From Vombatus ursinus (taxonomy: Eukaryota > Chordata > Mammalia > Diprotodontia > Vombatidae), in the NCBI RefSeq assembly GCF_900497805.2, contig NW_020954551.1, forward strand, positions 2,951,569 to 3,015,568: a DNA stretch of 64,000 nt, read 5' to 3'. The notes under the pieces are model-generated. The model was not told the DNA's origin and ran no database searches. It was given only the letters and a program-made list of their open reading frames with translations. Both the position numbers and the translations under genes were made by a program. This document shows, piece after piece, positions 9,800 to 22,234 of this stretch; within the stretch, counting starts at the first letter, position 1, and each line of letters starts with the position of its first letter.

Positions 9800-12600
9800 G
9801 TGACAAATACATTTAATCTGTTATTTTTCTTTCTTCATGAAAGTATTAAGCTATGTAAATTTCCTCAGAGATTGGCCTTTGTTATATCCCAAAATTTTGG
9901 TTTGTTGTTTTAATGTTGCAGTATTCTTTGATGAAATTATCTAGCTTTTTTCTCTTAATCTTTTTATTTAAATTGGTTTCCATTTAAGTTTAATTCCTTC
10001 AAAGCCCTTTAATTTATTCATTATAGTTAGTAAAGGATATGTTTAACCTTCCTGCTTTTTTGCATTTATTTATGAGGTTTTTTATGCCTTAGCACATTGT
10101 CATTTTTTGAAAGATAGCTTTCACAACTGATATATCTGTCAGTCTTTTTTTTTTTCCATTATTAATCATCAAAGATCCATCACTCTTACCTTTCTTACCA
10201 TTTCTTCCTTTTGTTTGTCTTTGAGTAGGTCTGAGAAGGGTGCATTGAACTCTTCATCTATTATAGTTTTGGTGTCTTTTTCTCTGTAATTTGATGAAGT
10301 TTTCCTTCATGTGTTTAGATGCCGTGCCATTTGATGCATGTGTGTTAAGTATTGATATTATTTCAGTCAATAGTGCCTTTAGAGATAATGCAGTTTCTTG
10401 TTTATCCCTTTTAATTAAATCTGTTTTTACTGTTGTGTGAGGTCATGATTCATCAACAGCAAAGAGATCAGGTTTGTCACTTCTATTTTTTTAACGTTCA
10501 CCTGAAGCATAATGAATTCATATTAATTCTGTGTATCTTTATATTTCAAGTATGATCATTGTGAATAACTTATTATGTAGTTTTACTTTCTGGTCCATTC
10601 TGCTATTCCCTTCTGTTTATGGATGAGGTAATCCCGTTCACATTCATGGATATGATTGTTAGTTGTTTATTTCTGTCACAGACTCATACTCTTCCCTCCC
10701 TTAAAAAGAAAATGTTTGTAAAAGAGAAGGACTGAGGTCAACAGTAATTGTTTGCAGTCCGCTTTGCCCTGCATTGCTCCTCCTTTCTTTCCATCACCGG
10801 TTCTTAGCCTTTCCTTCTTTCCTTTTAATCCCCATCTGCCCCATCCTTTAAAGTTGTTTTGCTTGTGAATATTCTTTCCCTGATTCTACCATTCCTTTTA
10901 CCATTTTTCATCCCTACCTGTTCCCGGTTAAGTTGAATGTATTACTCTGGGTCTAGGGAGGAGAGTGTGTATGTATGCATACAACCCTTTATCTGGTTCA
11001 TGTAAAATTGAGTTTCTTGTGATGCTTGGTCCCCTCAAGTGTTCTTCTATGGTGTGTGTGTGTGTGTGTGTGTTTTTTCAAACCTCCATTAGGAGACATA
11101 AATTCTGTCCCTTTAATCCTAATTTTTTCTCTTCAGTGTTCCTTTATATCTTAAAACTTTGAAAATAGAATAAAACCACCTTTAATTCTTCTGTTTGTAT
11201 TTAATTTCTTTTGTGACCCTTGTAGATTGGAGCTTTGTGAAAGCGTACTTGTCTCTCTTCACCTTTCCCTTCCATTAGAATATAAATAAGCACTTAATCA
11301 TTCCTTTTCAATTTCTTAAATATTTTTACTTTTCTTTGCTTCTCTTGGCTTCTGGTCTTTTCCTCCGAATATTTGAAAATCTTCTTCCAATAAGCATTTC
11401 TCTATCTTTCTCCACCTCCCTCCCCCATTATACTTTGTCTTGCAGGGTAAATTATTGTTGTTTGTAAGCTTTTATCTTTTACCTTTTGCGATATCACATT
11501 ACCAAAATTTACTTCTTTTATAGTAGTTGTAGTGAAGTCTTGTGTTGTTCTGACTGTGATTCCTTAGTATTGAAGTCTTTTGGCTGCTTGCTTTATTTTG
11601 TATTTAACCTAAAAGCTCTGGATTTTGACTCTCTGGGAGTTTTCATATTGATTTTTCTTTCAGGAGGTGGGTTCTTTGTCTTTTCACTTTGCCAACTAGT
11701 TCAGGTAAAGCTTGGTAGTTTTCAGTTTTTTTTTCTTGAAATATAGTATTCAGGTTTTGCCTGGGGGTAGGGGAGGAGGTGAAACAGGGAGTGGGAGATG
11801 AGGTTTGGTCATGTTTTTCAGGCAATCCATTGATTCTTAAATGATCTCTCCTTGACCTGTCTTTGTGGTCGGTTGTTTCTGATAGTAGTAGATCCCTTAC
11901 ATTTTCTTCTATTTTTTCAGTCTTTTGATTTTGTTCTAATATTTCTTGTTATTTCATGGAGTCGTGTTCGGTCTATTTCTAATTTTCAGGGAGTCTGTTA
12001 TTTGTGTAAAGTTTTCCATCTTCTATTCTAAGCTATTTATTCTCTCAGTTATTTATTCCAGAGCTCTTATTTTACTCGCAATTTCTTTCTTTTTTATTTT
12101 TGCATATTTTGTTTCATTTCTGCCACATTTTCCTGTATTCCTTGCAGACAAGCCTGTTTTCCTCTAAGGCTCTTCTGGTAGCTGTTGCACAATTGCTTTC
12201 TTCTTGGTTTATCCTTAGGAATCTCTTCTGTTTGCCAGTCTCTCCAGCTTCAGTTCTTGATTTGGGACTTGGTGCCAAGACTAGACTCTACCCCTCCCAT
12301 ATTTTTGGCTTTGGCTTAGTTTGCTGGGATCCTGTTCTTGGCTTCCCCTTCTCCCCCAGCTCCCCTAGCTCTTTATCCTGTGCTTGAAGGCCCACCTGAG
12401 CCTGGGCTAGCTCTTCTGCTGGCACCTTTTTTCCTTCTGGCCATCTTTTTGTGCAGGCCTGTGCTGAATGAAGGAGCTTCCTGCTGTTTCTCGTTGGATG
12501 TCTTGATCATTATTCATTTTCAGATGGTTGTTAGAATATATGTGGGAGAGCCGGGTTTTTTTCTTTGTGCTGACATCTTCACTGGAAAGGGGGTAATGCT
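9800..12600 (-). mobile_element. L1 LINE 5' half, antisense (5' UTR, ORF1 and N-terminal ORF2)
   Basis: T-rich DNA that follows, in reverse, the order of an L1 5' half. 9800-10480 resembles the ORF2 endonuclease-to-RT linker, 11450-12150 resembles ORF1 with its coiled-coil region, and the GC-richer 12160-12600 resembles the ORF1 start and 5' UTR. A (GT) microsatellite lies at 11051-11073. Assignment is by resemblance of long T-rich runs to antisense L1, and all frames are broken, so internal boundaries are approximate. Confidence 0.6.
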
Positions 12601-12830
12601 CATTTCTCATTTATATTATGGTGTATAATTTACCATTACATGAATAAGTCATAATGTATTCTGCCCTACTGCATTCATTAAATTTATGAACTACTTCAGT
12701 TGTGAATTTTTTGTACTCATTGGACCTTTTTATTTTTAACAATATTTCAGGATAAAGTTCTAGTAGTGGATGACGGAATCATAGATTTAGAAGGGAGGAC
12801 AGAAGGGATATGCCAGGTACCATGCTATTT

Positions 12831-13075
12831 GTTGTTGTTCAGTCATTTCAGTTGCGTCTGACTCTTCATTGACCCCATTTGGGGTTTCCTTGTTAAAGAT
12901 ACTGGAGTGCTTTGCCATTTCTTTCTCCACCTCATTTTACAAATGAGAAACTGAGGCAGCCTCAAACAAGGTTAAGGGACTTGCCCAAGGTCACCCAGCT
13001 AGTAAGTGTCTGAGGCTGGATTTGAACTTGGATCTTCTCGACTCTGGGCCTGGCCACTGTGCCACCCAGTCGCCC
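12831..13075 (-). mobile_element. MAR1 CORE-SINE with RTE-type tail, antisense
   Basis: Begins gttgttgttcagtcatttca, then gcgtctgactcttcattgac and ggagtgctttgccatttctt, followed by the CORE region (acttgcccaaggtcacccag) and the tRNA-like head (gccacccagtcgccc). The gttgttgttcag end, reversed, is the tail shared with RTE/BovB LINEs, whose machinery is thought to move MAR1. Confidence 0.9.
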
Positions 13076-13083
13076 TTGGATTA

Positions 13084-13290
13084 TTATACCAAGCACTTTA
13101 CAAACACTCTCCCATTTGATGCTCACAAGAACCCTGTGTGGTAGGTGCTATTATCATCTCTATTTTAAAGTTGAGGAGACCAGGGCAGACATATTGATTT
13201 GCCCCAGGGCCACATAGTGAGTGGCTATCTGAGACTGAATTTGAATTCAGGTCTTCCTGACTGAGGCCCAGTGCTCTATCCATTGTGCCA
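13084..13290 (-). repeat. MIR/Ther-1-type SINE, antisense
   Basis: aagcactttacaaacactct, aggtgctattatcatctc, ttcaggtcttcctgactgag and ccattgtgccacctag in family order. Directly follows the MAR1 copy. Confidence 0.8.
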
Positions 13291-13455
13291 CCTAGAGGGG
13301 AAAGGATGTAAGAGATCTTCTAGGTTCCCCCTCTGTTTTTATTGCTGAGGAAACTGAGGCCTAAAGAAGTTTAGGGATTCTCCCATAGATAAATAAATGG
13401 CAAAGCTGAGATCTGAGCCATGTTGTTTGACTTAGATCCAGTGTTCTTTCTAGGG
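13291..13455 (-). repeat. MIR-related SINE fragment, antisense
   Basis: gagatcttctaggttccccc, gctgaggaaactgaggccta and gatccagtgttctttctagg match the common 'tctagtccaaccccc...gaggaaactgaggcc' MIR-type block. Confidence 0.65.
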
Positions 13456-14305
13456 CAGTCACGGGAATAGATTGGGCTCGCTCTGAAAGTGAAGAATTAC
13501 CTGAGCCGGTTCCTCTGGGATGTTTCTTCTTTCATTAATGCTTTGAGGCGTTTGTATTATATGGGTAGGATTTTAAGGACTTAGAAGTCACTCTTAGTGG
13601 GTACAATATAGTCATCTAAATCTTAAGTGATTTTTGATTTGACAAATTGTTAAAATAAATGATAGAGGGATTTAAAAGGAGGAACTTCTAAATATATCAT
13701 TATGCTTCATTATTGAGCAAAAAAAAGAGATTGCTTTTCTTTGCAATAGATTTCTTTGAGATGGTAGTTTTGTGAAATTAGGGGAGAGAAACATGAAAAT
13801 ATGGCAGAAAATAAGATTAAATCCTGTGTGTTAACTAGTAAAACTCTGCCTGTTCATTTCATCATGTTTGTTCAGATTTGTGGTGGGAAAACAACATTTT
13901 GCACATATATCTTTGGATCTCCTGATCTTTTTCTCTTGTTGGCCCCAACCTTTCTGGGAAAAAAAAAAAAGAATCCTTACACATTCTCTCAGTTTTTGAA
14001 AGCTAAAGGGCTTTAAAACAAAACCGGAATGGTCCATGTTGATGTCCAGACTTGCTCTGTACTCAGACTTCCCCATCCCGTCCTTCGCAGTGGACCGTGA
14101 CTCCTACTTTACTTAGAAAGTATAGACTTTGTGAGCTGAGCTCCCTTTGCCCCATCTCACCACTCGTATTTCATGGTCCCCTGCCCCCACTTTCTCTCTT
14201 CTTTTACTTTAGCTTCAGATTTAGAAGTGGCCCTTCATCTTGCCAAAGCTAGCCCATATGCTTGTGCTCTTGATCCCATCCCAAACCATCTCTCTTTTTT
14301 TTTTT
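13456..14305. other. SLMAP intron, no recognised repeat
   Basis: AT-rich intron with short A and T runs (13958-13970, 14293-14306). No exon-like frame with splice sites or known repeat was recognised. Confidence 0.45.
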
Positions 14306-16185
14306 TTAAAGAGCAAAATTGGAAGTAAATAAGAGGGAAAGTACTAGAACTACCAGGGTTGGGAAAGGCTTCCTATAAAAGATGGAATTCTGGTTGGGAC
14401 TTGAAGAACTCTAGGGAAGAGTGTAGGCAGAATTGAAGAGGAAGAGCATTCCAGGTATGGGGCACAGCCAGAGAAAATGCCCCGAGGCCAAGAGCTGGAG
14501 GGTCTTGTTTGTGGGACAGCCAGGAGGCCTGTGTTGCTGCTTCGAAGAGTAGATGTTGTGGCATGACGTGGAAGAAGGCCGTCAAGGTCGGAGGGGGCTA
14601 GATTATGAAGGAATTTGATCTTGGAGGCCATAGGGAGCCACTGGAGGTTATTGAGTGGGAGAGTGGCATGGTCAGACCTGTGCTTGAGTGGCTGAGTGGA
14701 GAACAGACCAGAGTGGGGAGAAACTGGAGTCAGGCAGATTGCAGAAGGCTATTATTACAGAAGTCCAGGGTGAGTGATGAAGGCTTACACTGGGGTGAGG
14801 GCAGTGCCGGAGGAGAGAAGGGGATGGGTTCTAGAGGGGTTGCAAAGCTGAAATCGATAGGCCTTTGCAGTAGATCGGACATGGCAGGGAGGGGGTGAGT
14901 GAAAATGACCCTTAGGTTGTGAACCAGAGGGACTGCCCTCTACAATAATAATAGTTGAGGTGGTTGGAGGAGAGGGTTCAGGAGGAAAGATAGAGTTTGA
15001 TTTTGGATGAGCTGAGTTTAAGATGTCTTCTGGACATCCAGTTTGAGATGTCTGAAACACAGTTGGAGATGCAGGATGGTAGGTCAGCATAGAGATTGGG
15101 GCAGAGAGGTAGATTTGAGATTTATCAGCCAGAAGATGGCAGTTTAATTCGTGGGAGCCGATGAGTTTACAAAGCGAAGTAATATAGAGGGAGAAGAGAA
15201 GAGGGCCAAGGAAAGAGCCTTGTGGGATGTGTGAGGTTATAAGGTGTAGAGGTTTGCAGGATGAGGATCCAGCAAAGGAGCTGAGAAGGAATGGCCAGCT
15301 AGGTAGGAGAAGAACCAGGACAGAGTCTTGTCCCAAAAAGCCAGAGAGAAGAGAGTAGCAGGGAGGGAGAGGGTGAGTGACAGCGTCAAAGGTTGCCAAA
15401 AGGTGAATGAAAATGAGGATTGAGAAAATTGGCCTTGGCAATTAAGAGATCACCGGTAACTTTGGAGAGAGTCGTTTCAGTGTGATAATGAAGTTGGAAG
15501 CTGTTTTGTAATGGATTAGGGAGAAAGCCGGAGGAGAGAAAGTGGAAGCACCTGTTGTGTTTTTTTTCTTTTTTTTTTTCTTTTTTTGCAAGGTAACGGG
15601 GTTAAGTGACTTGCCCAGGGCCCACAGCTAGTGAATAAATAATATGTGTCTGACTCTGGATTTGAACTCACGTCCTCCTGACATCAGGGCTGGTGCTCTA
15701 TCCACTGAGGCACCTGTTGTGAAAGATCTTTTCTAGCAGTTGAGCTGCTAGAGGCTGAAGAATTCAGGAGGGTTTTTCATTCATTCATTCATTCATTTAT
15801 TTATTGTCAGGGAGGGTTTTTCTAGAGGGAACTAGAGCATGTTTGTAAGCAGCAAGGATGCAGCCAGCAGAGTAGGAGAGCTTGAAAATATCTGATAGAT
15901 TGGAGTCTCCAGAGGGAGTCATCTTTGGAAGAAGACTGGATGGAGTGGGATTGCTTGAGCAGGCAGAGGGTTAGCCCTGGTGAGGAGAAAGCCCAGCTCA
16001 TCATGGGAGTCTGGGATGAAGGAGGAGAGAAGGAGTTCGAGGAGAATGGCCTCTGTTTTTTCTGTAAAATAGAAGGTGAAGTTCTCAGCAGAGAGGGGGG
16101 GAGAAGAGGCCATGGGAGTCTAGTTAGAGGAGGGATGAAAACTCTTAGAAGAGCTGACTTCACAGTCAGGGAAAAGAGCATTTAC
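14306..16185 (-). mobile_element. Long L2/CR1-type LINE, antisense, with reverse transcriptase remnant
   Basis: One of the longest L2 copies here. On the minus strand the 15441-14785 frame carries an RT remnant with PQGSFLGPLLFSLYITSL and a decayed version of the catalytic YADDSQIYL motif (LADKSQIYLS), so the enzyme is inactive. The DNA runs on to about 16185 and is interrupted by a SINE (15560-15709) and a (TTCA) microsatellite at 15777-15805. The extreme 3' end of the L2 is missing at 14306. Confidence 0.85.
15560..15709 (-). mobile_element. tRNA-derived marsupial SINE, antisense, perfect target duplication
   Basis: Flanked by gcacctgttgtg at 15548-15559 and 15710-15721, an exact 12-base duplication inside the L2. 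The SINE lacks the first dozen bases of its tRNA-like head. Confidence 0.92.
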
Positions 16186-16259
16186 CCTTGCTGCCTTTGT
16201 TTCCTCACCTGCTACTCACTTTTCTGTTTCTTGGGACTTCTGTTATCCCTCTCATTGAA

Positions 16260-16800
16260 ATGATTTTTTTTTTTTTCTTTCAGTTTATTGCCAGTCTCCT
16301 AACTGCTCAATGTGATGACCTTTTCTCAGTCCTCTTTTTAGCCAGCCTTTCTGCTCTCCTTCTCTTACGGCTTCTTTGTTTTCCTGTGGTCTTCCCTTCT
16401 ACCTGTGGTCCTTCTTTCCTTCACCTTCTTTCATCTAATCTCCTTCAGCATCCATGGGTTCAGCTATGATTTCTGGCTGTTACATGAACAAGTCACTACA
16501 TCTCTCTGTGCCAGGCATTCTCCCTAGCTTTCCCCTAGGCTTGGAATACGTCCCTCCTCTGCTCCTACTGCTGAACTCCCTGGCTTCCTTTAAGTCCTGA
16601 CTAAAATCCCACCTTCTATGGAAGGCCTTCTCCAACCCCTCTTAATTCTGTTAATTATTCTTGTATATATTTGTTTGCATGTTGTCTCTCCCTACTAGAC
16701 AGTTCACTCCTTGAGGGCAGGGACTGTCTTTTACCTTTTTTTTAATACCTAGCACCTAGCACAGTGCTTGGCACATAGTAGTGTTTAATAAATGTTGATT
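16260..16800 (+). mobile_element. L2/CR1-type LINE 3' end, sense
   Basis: Degraded ORF2 sequence, then the L2 3' region: cactccttgagggcagggac, agcacagtgcttggcacata, tttaataaatgttgattgat, ending at about 16803 with the typical GATTGAT-like terminus. The part before about 16480 is more weakly matched. Confidence 0.75.
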
Positions 16801-16809
16801 GATCACAGT

Positions 16810-17700
16810 GAAGGTCTGAACCTTCTTCTGTGCTCCTTCTACACATTCTCTGGGTAATAGCCTTGTCGGTACTTGTCATCTCTGTGCAGGTGCCATATCA
16901 ATTTATAATAATCCCAGTGCCATTCTCTGCCCCAGGCTTTAGTCCTGCACCCCCAGTTGCCATTGCTACATTTCAAACAGGGTGTCCTACAGTCATCGCA
17001 AATTTGACATATCCAAAACTGAACTCCTGCAGAGCCACAGCTACCTCTTCTGCCACCTCCCCCCCCCCCCCCCCGATTTCCTTATTTCTTCCAAGGGCAT
17101 CCCCGTTCTTTCAGCTTCCCAGAGTCATAACTCAGAACTAACCTTGACGCCTCGATGCCCTGACCTCTCATATTCACTCATTTGCTTAAATCTTTTCATT
17201 TCTATCTCAGCGTTCACGTCCCTCCCCTTCTCTGCACTCAGACGGAACCACCTGTCATCGTCATTTCAGGCTCTCAGCATCACTTGCCTAGATTATTGCA
17301 ACAGCCTTTAGTCCATTTTGCATGCTACTGGCAAATAATTTTCCTGAAGAAGAGCTCTGACTCCATGGCTTCCCTTCCCAGTAAACTCTGTTGCCTTTCT
17401 GTAGCCTCTAATATACAATAAAAACTCTGTTTAGCTCGAATGCCGTTCCTCTCCTGGCCACAACCTCTCTCTTCAACCTAATTGGAGGTTAACTTCCCCT
17501 CCTGCTGTCCCTGGTAGAGCCAAAGTACCTTTCCCAGCGCTCTTCACATGTGATGCTGCGTTTCCCGTTTTGGGGGAAATAAAAGATGACTTATAGACTG
17601 ACTGCTCCAGCCCCTGCCATGCCTGGAGTACCTCTCTCAGAGATTTCTCCTCCTCCTCCTCGCTGATTTTAGCCAAATGTAGCCACTTTTTCTTCTTTTC
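16810..17700 (+). mobile_element. Second L2/CR1-type LINE fragment, sense
   Basis: ORF2 region of another L2 copy: tatccaaaactgaactcctg, cctagattattgcaacagcc, gtaaactctgttgcctttct. It begins about 10 bases after the end of the preceding L2, so two L2 insertions lie head to tail. It includes a run of 16 C at 17059-17074. Confidence 0.7.
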
Positions 17701-17704
17701 TTTT

Positions 17705-19075
17705 TTAAGTAACAAAATGTTTATTTCTCTTCTTCCTATTACCTAACCCCTACTTCCTGAGAAATTAAAGACAAAACAAAACAAATTCCTTGATATATAT
17801 ACAATATAGCAAAACAAATTGCTGTACTAGACGTCCAAAAATGTATATCTCTTTCTGCATTTTAAGCTCATCTTCTCCTTGTCAGGAGAGGTGAGTGGCA
17901 TGTTTCATTTTCGTTCTTTTGGCGTAGTGGTTTATCATGGTGTTAATCAGAGTTCTAAAGTCTTTCAAAGTTGCCTTTTCAGTATAATGTTATCATTGTA
18001 TAAATTATTCTCCTAGTTCTTTTCACTTTTCTCTGCATCAGTTCATAAAGGTCTTCCCATTTTCCTTTAAAATTGTTCATTTTATATGTACTTGTGACAC
18101 AATAATATCCCATTACATTTATATACCACAATTTGTTTATCTCCACACCCCCCCCCCCCATAGGAGGACAACTCTTTAGTTTCCAATTTTGGCTACATTG
18201 AAAAAGCTACAAAAAAGAGATTTGTTTTTATGTACATATATGTATGTATCTCCTTTTCCTCTTTCTTTGATTTTTTTGGGGGGGGGGCAGCAAATATAAG
18301 CCTAGTAGTGGTATAGATGGATCAAAGGGTGTGGACAGTTTGTTAAATTTTTTTGATATAGTTTCAAATTATTTCTCAGATTTGGTCCAGAATAGCTAGA
18401 TCAATTCAATTAACAGTTTTCCCACAGTCCCCCCAACATTTGTCATTTTCCCCTTTTGTCATCTTTGCCAGTCTGAAAAGTTTGAGGTAGTACTTCAGAT
18501 TTACTTTAATTTGCATTTCTCTAATTAGTAATTCAGATAATTTTTTGCATATAGATATTGACACATGTATATCTTCCTTTGAAACTGACTGTTCATATCC
18601 TTAGACCATTTATAGTGGAAATACCTTTATCAGAGAAACTTGCTACAATGGTTCTCCCCCTCCCCCTTTGGTTAACTTTTTCCTTTCCAATCTTAGGAGC
18701 ATTGATTTTGTTTGTGCAAAAACTTTTACATTTTGCCTCATCAGAATTGTCCATTTAATCTCCTGTGATCCGTGCTATCATTTCTTTAGTTATGAACTCT
18801 TCTTCCTATCTATGGATTCAAAAGATAATTTCTTCTTGATTTTCTAATTTGTTTATTATGTGACTTTTAATATCTAGGCCATGTATTCATTTGGCTCTCA
18901 TCTTGGTGAATGGCATGAAATCTTGTAAATCTAATTTCTGCCAGATAGCTGTCTAGTTTTCCCAGCAGTTTTTGTCAAATAGTGAGTTCTTCTCCAGTAA
19001 CCAGGGTCTTAATGTTGTGTTTATTTCTTTTCTTTGATTATGTAATCAGTACTGCTGATTAACCTCTCTTTTTAA
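17705..19075 (-). mobile_element. L1 LINE fragment, antisense, old
   Basis: Reverse L1 3' UTR and ORF2 C-terminus: a minus-strand frame at 18161-17979 reads EINKLWYINVMGYYCV and KWEDLYELMQRKVKRTRRII, clear relatives of the marsupial ORF2 tail. The DNA to 19075 follows ORF2 upstream of that. C-runs at about 18147-18159 and G-runs at about 18278-18288 are expanded. Confidence 0.8.
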
Positions 19076-19117
19076 CCAATCATCAACTGTTTACAGTGTG
19101 AGATTATTTTGCTTTAA

Positions 19118-19398
19118 GACATAGCCCCAGTACCATCTTCTGCTTGAAGTCTTTCTTGATCCCTTCCCAATTGGTAGTGTTCTCCCTCCCCGTCTACCTT
19201 GTATTTAACTACTTTGTTTTTATTTGCATTTATGAGTTTTATGTTTGTGTTGTTTGCATATCTTTCTGTATTTGATTTCTCATTAGAACGCAAGCTCCTT
19301 GTGAGTAGGGATTGTTTCTTTGTACTTAAATCCTCAGCACCTAGCACACTGCTTGACACATGGTAGGTGCTTAGGAAATGCTTGTTAATTAATTAAAT
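19118..19398 (+). repeat. L2/CR1 3' end, sense
   Basis: cgcaagctccttgtgagtag, cctcagcacctagcacactg, gacacatggtaggtgcttag and attaattaa: the L2 3' terminus. Confidence 0.75.
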
Positions 19399-20244
19399 AA
19401 CTACCATGTGATACTTACTTTAGGCTTTAAGAGATCAGATTTCAAAAATTTCAGGAAAAGAATAGGTTAGAATGCTATAACCTGAAATTCTTCATAGTAT
19501 TTAGGCTCAAAAGGTATGGGGTGCTTTAAGGAATGGAATTCTAGCCAAAGAGTTGACTTAGGTGAGGGAGAAAAGGGGAAATTATCTAGAGACCTTTTTG
19601 GCTGTATAGGAAACACATCAACTGCCTCCTGTTTTAAAAGACTTGAGGAAAATTCTCTAATTGAATAAAGATTCAGAAACATGAGTAATGGAAATCTGGG
19701 AAAGTGATGCAGATTGAAAACAGCAGAACCAGAATGGAGTTTATACTGCTACACGACCACATAAAAGGAGAAGTGTATGGAAATAATTGCACAGAGGAAC
19801 TTGGTCTAAGCTTAGGGAAAGGGATTGACAAATTTTATCATTTTAGACAGTAATATATAAATTATTCACATGAAATAGCTGCAGATTAGGTTCAATTGAT
19901 TGTATTGATGTTCTCTGGGGACCTGGGCTAAAATTAAATGTCCCCATTAGAAACCAGAGAAACTAATTACAATTGTTTTGGAATTTTGATATTCCATTGG
20001 ATCTATGATTTTTTCATGTGGGTACTTTCTCTAAGAGTGCAGATTCATGCCGTCCCATTCTGGGCTACTCTCTTGGCTATGTCCTTCTATAAAGTCACTA
20101 CAGGAGGGGCAGGTGCATTATATTGAGGGTCTTCTTCATGTTCTTTTCTGACATCCTGTGCATATCAATAGAACATATCTACTGTACTTTCGTTACCCCT
20201 CCCTTGCTGTCACTGTGACCATATCATTATTTTTTCCTGCCCTT
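19399..20244. other. SLMAP intron, mostly unassigned
   Basis: No exon recognised. A short L1-like patch occurs at about 19700-19760 (gtgatgcagattgaaaacag, cagaaccagaatggag), resembling the ORF2 C-terminal region of old L1. Confidence 0.4.
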
Positions 20245-20259
20245 CATTTCTATTTTTTT

Positions 20260-20430
20260 TGTTTTTGTTTTTTTGTTTTTGTTTTTGTTTTTGTTGTTTA
20301 GGCAATTAAGTGACTTGCCCAGGGTCACATAGCTAGTAAGTATCAAGTGTTTGGTCTGAGGCCGGATTTGAACTCAGGTCCTCCTGACCTCAGGGCCAGT
20401 AATCTATCCACTGCACCACCTAGCTGCCTC
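20260..20430 (-). mobile_element. tRNA-derived marsupial SINE, antisense
   Basis: Flanked by catttctattttttt at 20245-20259 and 20431-20445 (15 bases, exact). Long T/G tail (gtttttgtttttttg repeats), then the standard antisense body ending ccactgcaccacctagctgc. Confidence 0.92.
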
Positions 20431-20567
20431 CATTTCTATTTTTTTATATACTTTTATATACTTCTGCTTAATTTCTCATTTGCAGTGTCTTGTAGCTGCT
20501 CATGTCCTCCATGCCTAGAATATTCTGTCTCCTAACTTCAAGTGCTAGCCAAAATCCCACTTTCTAA

Positions 20568-20790
20568 AAGATGGATTATGGAGAAAGCAAGGGAGTTCCA
20601 AAAAAACATCTACTTTTGCTTCATTGACCACACTAAACCCTTTGACTGTGTGGATCACAACAAATGTGGCAGGTCCTTAAAGAGAAGGGAATACCACATC
20701 ATCTTACTCATCTCCTGAGGAACCTGTACGCAGGCCAAGAAGCAACAGTTAGAACAGAACATGGAACAACTGATTGGTTTATTTGTTTAA
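20568..20790 (+). mobile_element. RTE (BovB-like) LINE fragment, RT domain
   Basis: Translation gives EKAREFQKNIYFCFIDHTKP, then FDCVDHNK and, in another frame, WQVLKEKGIPHHLTHLLRNL and YAGQEATVRTEHGTTDWF. These match the reverse transcriptase of BovB/RTE elements almost residue for residue. A frame change near 20663 separates the two parts. Marsupial genomes carry RTE-1-type elements, so this is expected vertical content. Confidence 0.9.
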
Positions 20791-20852
20791 TAGCTTACAT
20801 TGGGAGAAAGAGGATGATCAAACAAGAGAAGAGATTTCTGAGATCATTTTCT

Positions 20853-21118
20853 AGAGGCAGCTAGCTAGCTAGCTAGCTAATACCCTGGATAGAGCCCTGG
20901 ATCTGGAATCAGCAATATCCAAGATCAAAGCTGGCCTCAGACATTTATTAGCTGTGTGACCATGAGTAAGTCCCTTAACCCTCAGTTTTCTCATTTGTAA
21001 AATGGGGATGATAATAATAATAGCACCTACCTTCCAGGGTTGTTGTGAGAATAAAAGTAAGCAATATCTGTAATTTGCAAATCTTAAAGTGTTAGATAAA
21101 TGCTAGTGATTATTATTG
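20853..21118 (+). repeat. MIR/Ther-1-type SINE, sense, with (AGCT)5 expansion
   Basis: ctagaggcagctagctag at the 5' end, agctgtgtgaccatgagtaa, ctcatttgtaaaatgggg, aggcttgttgtgag-like middle and a 3' end with aaatcttaaagtgttagata. The self-complementary AGCT unit is repeated five times at 20859-20878. Confidence 0.8.
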
Positions 21119-21479
21119 CTTACTTTTCATTTTATAAATTAAAAAAACTGGCCCACATAAACTGAATGACTTCCCCACAAGCCCCACAGGTAAGGAGCCT
21201 GGCTTCCATTGAAACTAAGACTCTTTCTAAATCACCACAACGCTCCCCAGAAAGAAAAGTGAAGCACCCAACTCTTAAGTCACTTTGGTTGTCTGTCAGT
21301 CCTTTGGCCTCAGGGGAAGATGGGGAAAAAGAGGGATGGGAAGGACAGAATAAAAATTTATAGTAAGGATTCAAGACCCAGGGGGGAAAAAAGAAGTTAA
21401 ATGCCTGTGCAGAGTACAAGTCAACAGACCCAGATGAAAGACATCTCATGGTACTCAAACAACTGCTGAGCTACTCTCA

Positions 21480-21775
21480 GTGAACCCTGAGGGATAATGA
21501 AAAAAAAAAAAACAGGCACTGCAGGACTGGGAAAAGGCAAATATTCCAATTTTTGCAAAAAGGGAAAGTGGAATCTGCATACTATAACTCACTGGGATTA
21601 ATAATAATTGGGCTTGGCATTTTATTTCTGGAAACATTATATACCATGTCATATTAAAGGGATGGTTAATGAACTTCTAGAAAAGATCATGATCACAGCG
21701 AGCCAAACAGCATGACTTCACGCAGGCTAACCTCACTTCCTGATGTAGACATACCAGAAATTTCAGCAACCGTTT
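21480..21775 (+). mobile_element. L3/CR1-type LINE fragment, sense
   Basis: gcactgcaggactgggaaaa, ttccaatttttgcaaaaagg and catgacttcacgcaggctaa follow the CR1/L3 RT region that encodes 'DWKKANIVPIFKKG...NYRPVSLTS'. Frames are broken. Confidence 0.6.
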
Positions 21776-22230
21776 GATGAAATTTCTTAAGGATAAAAAT
21801 GAAGCCCTATTTTAAGTACAAAGATTAACACAAGTGCAAGATGCCCACAGTGTGGCTCCATAGCAGTTTGTCCAAAATACCTGAGCATTTTACTGAATTT
21901 GATCACATAAAAAGTCATCTGTGCAATGGGGCACTCAGAACAACCAATGTGATCTTGGCCCACACTAAGAAAGGCAAAACATTCAGAAAGGAGACAGTGT
22001 GATGCAGCGTCAAACACAACACTGCAAAAGGGGTCTAACCAGGTCAGATGACATTGGGCTGTAACCTTCCTCCTAGGTCTCTATGAATGTAGTTTAAAGA
22101 ACGCCTTAGCTGCTCTGGTCACCATCTCACCAAAAGCAGCTGAATAATCATATTCACAAGGTCTTTAAATACCCTTAAATGGAGCCTGTCCAGTCCTGGC
22201 AACCAAATGTAGCTGAGAACAAGTGGGCGC
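21776..22230. other. Unassigned segment between L3 and RTE fragments
   Basis: No exon seen. It may be a continuation of the L3/CR1 copy or of the following RTE 3' region, but I cannot support either. Confidence 0.35.
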
Positions 22231-22234
22231 TCTT

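Noticed and set aside
12831-13075. Bovine contamination, because the sequence resembles Bov-tA/BovB tails
   Set aside because: MAR1 shares its tail with RTE elements in marsupials, and all neighbouring repeats are marsupial-type.
17059-17074. C16 tract as a regulatory i-motif
   Set aside because: It lies in a decayed L2 copy, and similar C-runs are frequent slippage products here (18147, 23726).
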